NCBI GenBank assembly: GCA_028023455.1
Contig: JAQFVV010000042.1
Location: 5,725,922-5,789,921, forward strand
DNA: 64,000 bases
Source: Epiperipatus broadwayi
Taxonomy: Eukaryota; Onychophora; Udeonychophora; Euonychophora; Peripatidae
Reading direction: 5' to 3'
Shown here piece by piece: positions 29,401 to 38,400 of the stretch; the first letter of the stretch is position 1, and each line of letters begins with the position of its first letter. The translations under genes were made by a program, and so were the position numbers. The notes beneath the pieces were generated by a model. The model was not told where the DNA came from, ran no database searches, and saw nothing but the letters and a program-made list of their open reading frames with translations.

Positions 29401-32400
29401 TCTACATTGCTTTACTAATTAATAATTTTTCGTTTAAATTTCAAATAGAATTTATCATCAAAGTGAATAATTTAATAATATTTAGCTTCAACTTTGATGC
29501 TTTTTTATTAGAAAAATATTCTATTTATGAGTGTAATATCCAGTAAGTAATATTAATTGTAATAATTTGTTAAAATAATATTTCTATTCATGATGTTCAT
29601 TACATATAGAGAAAAAAAAAAATCACATTCAAAAGTCATCAATGCTTTTAAAGAATAATAATTTAATATTTATATTGAATTTCATAATGATTAGAATAAA
29701 TAAATAAAACTTAACGGTAGTTGTAAATTATGCACTATACATCTACTGGTGGCGCTGTTTCTCTTTAAAAACATAGCGATATAACATTACTGGGCATAGT
29801 TGTAAATTATGCACTGTATGTACATCTACTGGTGGTGCTGTTTCTCTTTAAAAACATAGCGATATAACATTACTGGGCGTAGTTGTAAATTATGCACTAT
29901 ATGTATATCTACTGGTGGCGCTGTTTCTATTTAAAAACATAGCGATATAACATTACCGGGCCTCTAGATTTTTTTTATTTTTTTTCAAATATACCATCTT
30001 TTTTATACGTCTTTTTTATTTTTAAAAATTGCGGGTTTTTTTTTTTTTTTTTAATAAGTGGCTTTTTTTTTTTTTTGTTACATTTTTTTATATATATCAA
30101 TCAAAATAGTCAATTATCTTCCCCAAAAAAGCTTGTTGTTTGATTTCGATGTACAGTGCATAATTTACAACTACCAACTTAACCAATAGAAAAATCACAT
30201 ATTTATTATTGGTGACATATCTATAATGACATCAAAAGAAATTTGTTTACATTAAATTAATCTTGCTTTTAAAATATAATTTGATTGATACTGTAAAATA
30301 TGTACTCATATCTTCTAAAATATTTGTTGCTAGATTTTCCTTAAATAATTTCCATTTTTATTTAAATTTGCCTTTATCAGTTAGATTATTATTATTTGTG
30401 CTTGTCATCAAATCTGAAAACTTTTCTCCAATATCTTATTAATTTATCATTACTTATTTCAAAGGAGTAATGTATTTTAAAAAATATTTATGTAATTCTT
30501 CTAAAATGTCCAAAATTTCTTCCACTCTCACATTGCTTTTACTAAATCTTTACAGAAAATAACAATTCATTATAAAAAGTCTTGCTTTTATACAAATTTA
30601 AAAGAAGTTAAATGAAGTAGATTATCTACGTGCTTAAAGATGCTCAATTGCTGAAGATTGTATCGAACTACTCCTTGCTATAATTTCCACATAATTGTTC
30701 TTGAAATTAAACATTTGATGATTGTTTTTGTATTTGTAATTATTTCATCTGACTTTTATCAGTTCCTATATATGAATGTAAGTTAAGTCTTATTGCTCTA
30801 AAATATCTTCAATGACAGATTGTATCATATACATAATACTTTCCAGATAAGGCATTATACGCCGAAGGTCAATTCTGAAATAAAATATTGAAAAATTTTA
30901 TAATCATCCCATTAAATTCATATCTATATTATCTGAATTATTTCCTGATTGAAGTTTCTAAGTGGATTTATTAATTTTTCAGCGTCATAAGAGAATTTCA
31001 AGTTTCAGTTATTCGTTTAGTTTGCATAATTAATTCATAGATGTGATACAATATTCTTATTATGTAAATTTGGGTAACATTTTCTTTTAGTCTAGAGTGG
31101 ACTTTTACTTTATGTTTGAAAGTCTAAAAGTCAACCTCACAAGGATTTAATTTAATGAAAGTATGTGTAGTCTTAAAAATTTTATTCAAAATTTTCAGCA
31201 AATAGAGAGAGATCATGTTTGTTTTATTACAATATTCGTCTGTATACCTGACATATATCATTAAATGTTATTATTCTATCTTATTTGTTTTGTCATGTTT
31301 TGTACTATTTATGAAAAAAATTAGTTACATTATTTGATAAATTCATGTTAATGATTTATTGTAAAGTAAGCACCTACTTAACTAATTTATATATAAATTA
31401 ATCTTAGTATAATATTTTATGTTTTGCCATTCAATTCTATGGAGTGTCTATTAAGTTTAGTTAGCAACAGGATATTACAACAAAAGAATAACACTTGATC
31501 ATTATCATTAATAATATCTTTACTTTTATTACTTATTTAGATTTACTTTGTAATATAATGAAATCACTTTTGACAGTCATCATCATCAACCATTATCAAT
31601 CCACTGCAGGATGAAGGTCTCTCCAAGTTCAATCCATCTTTTCCTATCTTTAGCATCTCTTCTCCACATCACCCCTGCACACTTTCTTATTTCATCCATT
31701 CATCTAACATGTGTTCTCTTTCTGGATCTTTTACAATCTCTTGGAATCCAGTTTAAAATTTCAATTGTCCATCTATTATCATCTCTTCTAGCAATATGTC
31801 CAACCCAACTCCACTTCAGTCTTTTAATTTTTTCAATGAGGTCAGTAACATCTGTTTGTTCTCTTACCCATACATTGTGTTTTCGATCTCTTCTTGTCAC
31901 TTCCAACATGCATCTCTCCATACTTCTTTGAGTGGTAATACATAATATATATGTTATGTGCACATACATTGTCAATATATCATTCATATTTGAATTGTAG
32001 TAAATATTTATGTTTTCAATTGCACTTTTAATGCCTATTATCATTTTAATTGCAGAGAACAGGAACTTTCAAACCTTCTAAAGCGGAAAAAATATGTAAA
32101 AGCATTAGGTCTTACCATTGCATTGAATCAACCTTTTAAATCATTAAGCATTCTCAAAGGTAATAAATTATTTTAGCACATTTATTTCCAAAATGCAATT
32201 AGTTATATTTATTATAATAAATCTTGATTTAGTTTTTTTTTTTTTATTTATTGATTTCGAATTAACTATATAAATGATGATTTAGTCCGAGATTAATAAT
32301 AAGATTAGTAGTTTGATAATTAGAAATTCAATTGAATAGGTTTTACTTTTATTTTATTACCATGTTTTTTCTTGATAGTTTGTACTATGTTAAATGAATT

Positions 32401-35400
32401 TTAGTGGACTCGATAGTTTTCAGGTTTTTTTTCAAAGTTGCATTAAAGCAGATTAATCATGAGATCCTTGGAAAATATATTATTATTATTATTAACAAAA
32501 ATAGATTGAATGTTTTGGGGTTTTTTTAAAAAAAGTACATATAAAAAAATGTTAACATTAATATTTTTATTTTTATAGATAACTTAACTTTTAGTAAAAT
32601 GTCAAAAGTTTTTGTAGAAATTCTAACCAGGAGATAGAATCACTTATAGCTTTATTAAGGTCTTAAATTGTGTCACTATTGCATAGATTTGATATCATTA
32701 ACTATGTGGTTCATGATTTGTATTTGATCTTAATTTCATAGATCAGTGGAGATTAAATTACATTTATGAAGTAAAGGAACGCAACGGCCGTAGATTGTCT
32801 TAAATTTGTTGATGAGATTCTGGTGATGTTTAGGAAGGTCAAGTCTTTGCTGTTGGATCTACAAAAAGAAATTTATTTAAAATCTCATAGGAAATTTTTG
32901 GTTGAATATCTAGAAAGAGAATCTTGATTTGAAATAAGTCTTAGGTAGTTTATTGGGTGGAAAGACCTTAAAAGAATTAGTTGATGCTTCTAATGTAGGT
33001 TATGATTAAAAAAAAGTGAACAATAGATTTACTGTTATAGTTATTATTCCAATAAAAAAAGACTATGCGATTATGTGAGATTTTAGAATAATAAATTTCA
33101 TTGTATCTTATATACAAAATTTTACTAACATTTATTAAGATTTACATTCAGTTAAGCAAATTAATATTTATTTCAATTTTGATAAGAAAATAGCTAACAT
33201 TAAAAAATATATTTCTTTAATTTAAATAATATTTTTTTAATAATAATGTTTTTAAAAGTATAATCATCCACTTATTTAAATTTTATAATTTTATATTATA
33301 TCTGTAATGGATTTAAAGTTTAAAAAATTAATAAGTAGGAGAAAAATGACAAGAAAGTGATGGAAATTGTTATTCTAAATAGTGAAATATAATTTGAAAA
33401 ACATTATTTTTAAATAGAAATAAGAAACAGGTGATTTTATTTTTTACCAAATAATTCTATTTATTAATCAAACCAAGTGATTCTCGTTGATGTATAAATA
33501 TATAGAATATATTTATAATTTTTTTAATTTATATTTTTACAATAATGGGTGTAAGTGCATATCCTGTGGTAAATGTAGATTCGATATCACAGTGTAATTG
33601 TAATAAAATTTAGATTACATTTTAAGATAATAATGAGAACTTAACAAGAAATAAAATAACCATTAAGAAATAGAAGATAAATAATAGAGAAAAAAATTCA
33701 AATGAAAATTATTTATGAAAAATGCAAAGATTTTGAAAGAAATCAAAGAAAATAGAAAAATGTAAACCCTGAAAAAAATAGAAATATATTTAGAAAGATT
33801 AACAATTAACTGATATGTGAAAGTGATAAACCTTAGATTGGGTGGAAAGTGAATGAAAAGGTAAACAAATTACCGAGAAAAAGTAGATTTAATTTTGTCT
33901 ATAATAGAATAAATCATTATAAAGAAAGAATAGATGAAATATACAGGCTTATATATACCTGTGTCTATATATGTAATACACAGGATATGGGCACAGACTT
34001 TCACATGACCCACCATTCTCCACACTATCTCATAACACTGATACACCTGAACACACATATGTCGAAAAGATAAGTAGCATATATGTGTAGAGATGGTAAT
34101 CTGGATCAACTGATGATTGCTGGTTTAGCATGAAATACGTATATTGGTGATTATTTATCTTTTCGACATATGTGTGTTCAGGTGTATCAGTGTTATGAGA
34201 TAGTGTGGAGAGTAGTGGGTCATGTGAAAGTCTGTGCTCATACCCTGTGTAAAGAAAGAATAGTAGTAATTAATAAATAATGGGGGGGGGGTAAATTATT
34301 AGTAATGATAATGGTTAAATTAAAAAGATGAAAGCATTGTCTAAAATGATTTTATGATAAAAATATTTTTTAAATTTTGTAATAATTTGAAAAAGAAAGT
34401 CATATAGGTAAGTCTGAAATAGGGTGTTTCAATAATTGGAAGAAAATGGAATTACTGCTGTAAATGCATTTAAATTGATCAAGATTGCAATTAAATTTCA
34501 CATTACAGTAGGAAAAACTCAGAAAGACTTAACTGATATTTATAATGTAATTTTGTAGCTCAAAAAAATGTCTAGCAGATTTCATTTTAACAGTTATGAT
34601 TCAATAGAGAAAAGGCCTAATGCAACAATAAATTTAAATTTTCAGGCAACTAAAACGTTATGAAAAGTTTGATAATAGATTGGATTTATATGTATTTGAA
34701 GAGTTGTTTGGATTTAGAAAAGGTAAAGAAATAAGAATTAAATTTGAAGTTTTGAGTGCCATTTTTAGGGAATATATAGAAAGAGAGGGAAGGATTAATA
34801 TTTGTATCAATGAATTTGAAAAAACTTTTCATAGAATAGGTTATTTTGATGCATATTTTGAAAAAAAAAAAGTATAAATGAAAGACAATTTGAATATGAG
34901 ATAGAAGCTATTGTAAAATTAAATGATTATAAAAGAGATAGATTTAGACACAAATGCAAGATGGGCATGTAATGTTTTTATCATTTTGTTTACATTTATT
35001 TGATAAATAGTTAAACGATTTATTTATATAGTGATAAAATCAGTATTGAAAGAAGGATTCATTACTCAGATAGAAGATGAACTTAATTAACAAAATATTA
35101 AATAGGATTGGATAAAATTTTTGAAAACTTGGGATGAAAATAAATACAACTAAGACTAAATAAATGAAGAGTATGAAAGAATTAAGAGTGGTTGCTTGGC
35201 AGGAAGTTATAGAACAGGTTTTTTTAAATATTTGGAAATAAGATAGAGAAATGCAATGAATATCAGACTTTTAATAAGGATATAAGATTGTTCAGAGTCA
35301 TTGAAATTGGTTATGGCAAACTTTATAGATAGAAAAGAGATTTGAAGCAATTAAGAAATGAAATGAAAATATGGTTTGGGGGGGGAGGGATTATTGGTGT

Positions 35401-38400
35401 AGATTTGTAGGAGAATGAAGAAGATAAATTTGAAAGATAAGATTAGAATGAAATATTGAAAAGAATAAATAAAATTATAAATATTTATTGAGAAATTGAA
35501 ATTGATTATACCTGTACATGGAATTAGAGAATTATTTATGTTGAAAGGACTGAAAATCTAGAAAAAGAGATTGATAGAAGATTAAATAATGTTAAATAAT
35601 TTTAAGAAATGATGTATTTAAGAATATTTGGTGTGAGGCCATGCTTTTTGGTAGAAAGCCAATGATAATAATGAATTGCTGCTATATTTCCATTAATATT
35701 ACTATGTTATGTGATATATATATATATTTGTTATACAGAAATAATTTACGATGAAAAGAATGAGAAAAGCATTACTGATGTAATTTTAAAACTTCGTCAA
35801 GATCAATTAGGTAAGAGGAGAAACACGTCTTTGAACTAATATTTTGCTTTTATGTTTATTATTATTTTGTTTAATTGATAAATTTATCATATCTTTTTTA
35901 TTTATTAGATTGTTTACTACAGTTTGCCTTATCGTGGAATACAAATTCCAGAAATTGTCATGAAGCTCAACATGTGATTTCAATTATTTTGGAAAACTTT
36001 CTTCCTGAGGAAATAAAAGCATTTCCAAATATAAAAAGTGTTGTTGAAGGCCTTATTCCATATTCAGGTGGAGTAGTAGTACTCTTTTTTATTTTAAAAT
36101 AAAAATAATAATTTTATTTTTATACTTTTGAACACTTACATAAAATCTGAATCCTAAATTTCTGAGAGAATAGCTTTTTTTTTTAATACAAGTAAATCTT
36201 TGTCATTATTATTTTCATGAAAATAATAATAATAAACACTAAAATTTGCCTTATTTTCTTGAAGACATATAGCGAGCATATTATTTTAATAAATATAAGC
36301 TCAGATATCTGTATATTAAATCTTCGTGTTTGTCTAACATTGCATATCACATTTTTTTAATTATATAATGTATAATTGATAAATCAATAACCAGTGATTG
36401 GCGATGTAAGAAACATGCCAATATTCACGAAGGGAGAACATGGTCCCAAATAATGTTCATATTTTCTTATGAAGAACTTCTAAAACTATATCCCAGTTAA
36501 CCACATCTGACTTTCTGATAACTTAAAAAAAGTTATTTCTTTCATAAATCTCTGAAATGTGATGATTTTCCAAACTGTTCAACAATCCTTTATACAGAGA
36601 CCAAACTCTCCATACAATAGCACCACTCAATGCAAGCCTCCTCATTAAAGGCACAAGCTAGAAACTAGTCTGGAGATATTGGATGAGTGAGCACTGGATA
36701 GGGATTTTACATACAAAGCTTCTTGCAGCTATTGATTGCTCTGGCTTGCATTGAATGGTGCTACTGTATGGAGAGTTTGACCTTTGTGCAATCCTGAAGG
36801 GTGAAGTTGAAATATGTAAAACACTTAATGGTACTCTTAATCTAATAGAACCTTTTTCTTTTTTGCAACACATGTTAACTCTGAAACTTGGTTTTTTGCT
36901 AAATGCCAAGTCATATGCTTAGATGTATAAGATGTTTTTTTAGAGAAATTCTAGCAGGAAAAATTTAAATAAGCAAAATAGTGCAGATGTTCTTGTCATT
37001 AAATATATATATATACATAATAATAGAATAAGTTCTAATTTTTCAGAGTGAATAAATGTATCAGAAAAAAAAAGGAAAATGATTACTCTTAAGTTAAAAT
37101 TTGATTTGGTGAGAGGGAGTTATTGTATTAAAGAATATTTATTAAAAAGACATCATGAAATGAATCATAGTGTGTGAATTTCATTTTTAAAAACGAAAAA
37201 TCATAATTTGGTTATGCCAATATTTGAATTAAAAATACTCCCAGTCGTATTTAGTGCATCATTACAATAATCAATTAACATTATCAGTACAAATTTATTC
37301 TGTTGTTACAATTAATTTCAAATTAAATGAAGTCAGTTTCATTTTTGGAAAGCATGTGAAAACTGTTATAAAATATGTAAAAGCGAAATATTTTTAAATA
37401 TCTATTATTAATGATTTTTCAGCCAAAATAGTAGCAACTGTTGGAAGATCAGATTCAAGAATGAAAGCTGGTTCGTTAGCATTAGGTAAAAGTGTGGATA
37501 TTTCAAGCACATCTCAATATTCCTTTTAAAAACAGAAGAAATGGTAAACTTTTTCAGCCTGAAATTATTATTTTTCAAATCATAAATTTTCATATATTGA
37601 TTATTGATCAGAAATAGGGTATGAAACAAATAATTTTCAAGGATGAAATTAGTAGAAGTAATAGTGAGGTATACTACCTCTTTAATTTATTTTTTTGTAA
37701 TTGGCTTTGCTTGGGCAAAATACTCTAGAGTTTTGAAGAAATATTCACGGAATCAAAGAAACAAGATAAAGGTTATAGCCACCGTGAAGATAAATAAATA
37801 ATGATCTGAAATATTTAAATGAACTACAGATGTAAATAATATAAATAAAATAACAATTCATGTCAATTGTTAATATAGAGTTTCTTTAATATAAATAAAA
37901 TAATAACTAAATAATATTTCCAAGCGCTTTCAACTATAAAACACATGATAAAAAAAACGCAAGTTTAAAGAATTATATCTTATACAAAATTCATCATAAA
38001 TTCGAAATTAACCAGCTTTCCGATTAGTTGTTCCTGCCAATACATTGAAATGTTAAATTCATCACCTAGGAGAAAATAGAATTTTTTTACACTGCCTTGA
38101 TAAGGATTCGTAAGAGTTGAAAGCGCTTGGAAATATTATTTAGTTATTATTTTATTTATATTAAAGAAACTCTGTATTAACAATTGACATCAGTGATAGA
38201 AAACAATGGCGGAATATTTTGATTAAAAAAAATATTTTTAACAATTTAGTTTTAGTGCATAGATACTTAAAAGAATATATTTTCTTAAAAAAAAGTGAGT
38301 TTCTTTATCATTGAAAAAAGTAGTATCAAGCTAAAAATTGGATGCATATTATTTGTATAAAAAACTTTTCAACATCAACTTTCATTGTGTCATGGTGTAG

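Noticed and set aside
31611-31931. 106-codon + strand frame as a secreted protein.
   Set aside because: It is the antisense shadow of the RTE 3' end, whose - strand frame has a recognisable LINE motif.
37424-37485. Possible extra TBL3 exon after tttttcag at 37424.
   Set aside because: It contains an early stop (TAG) in the frame needed, and the flanking exons already join without a gap in the TBL3 alignment.
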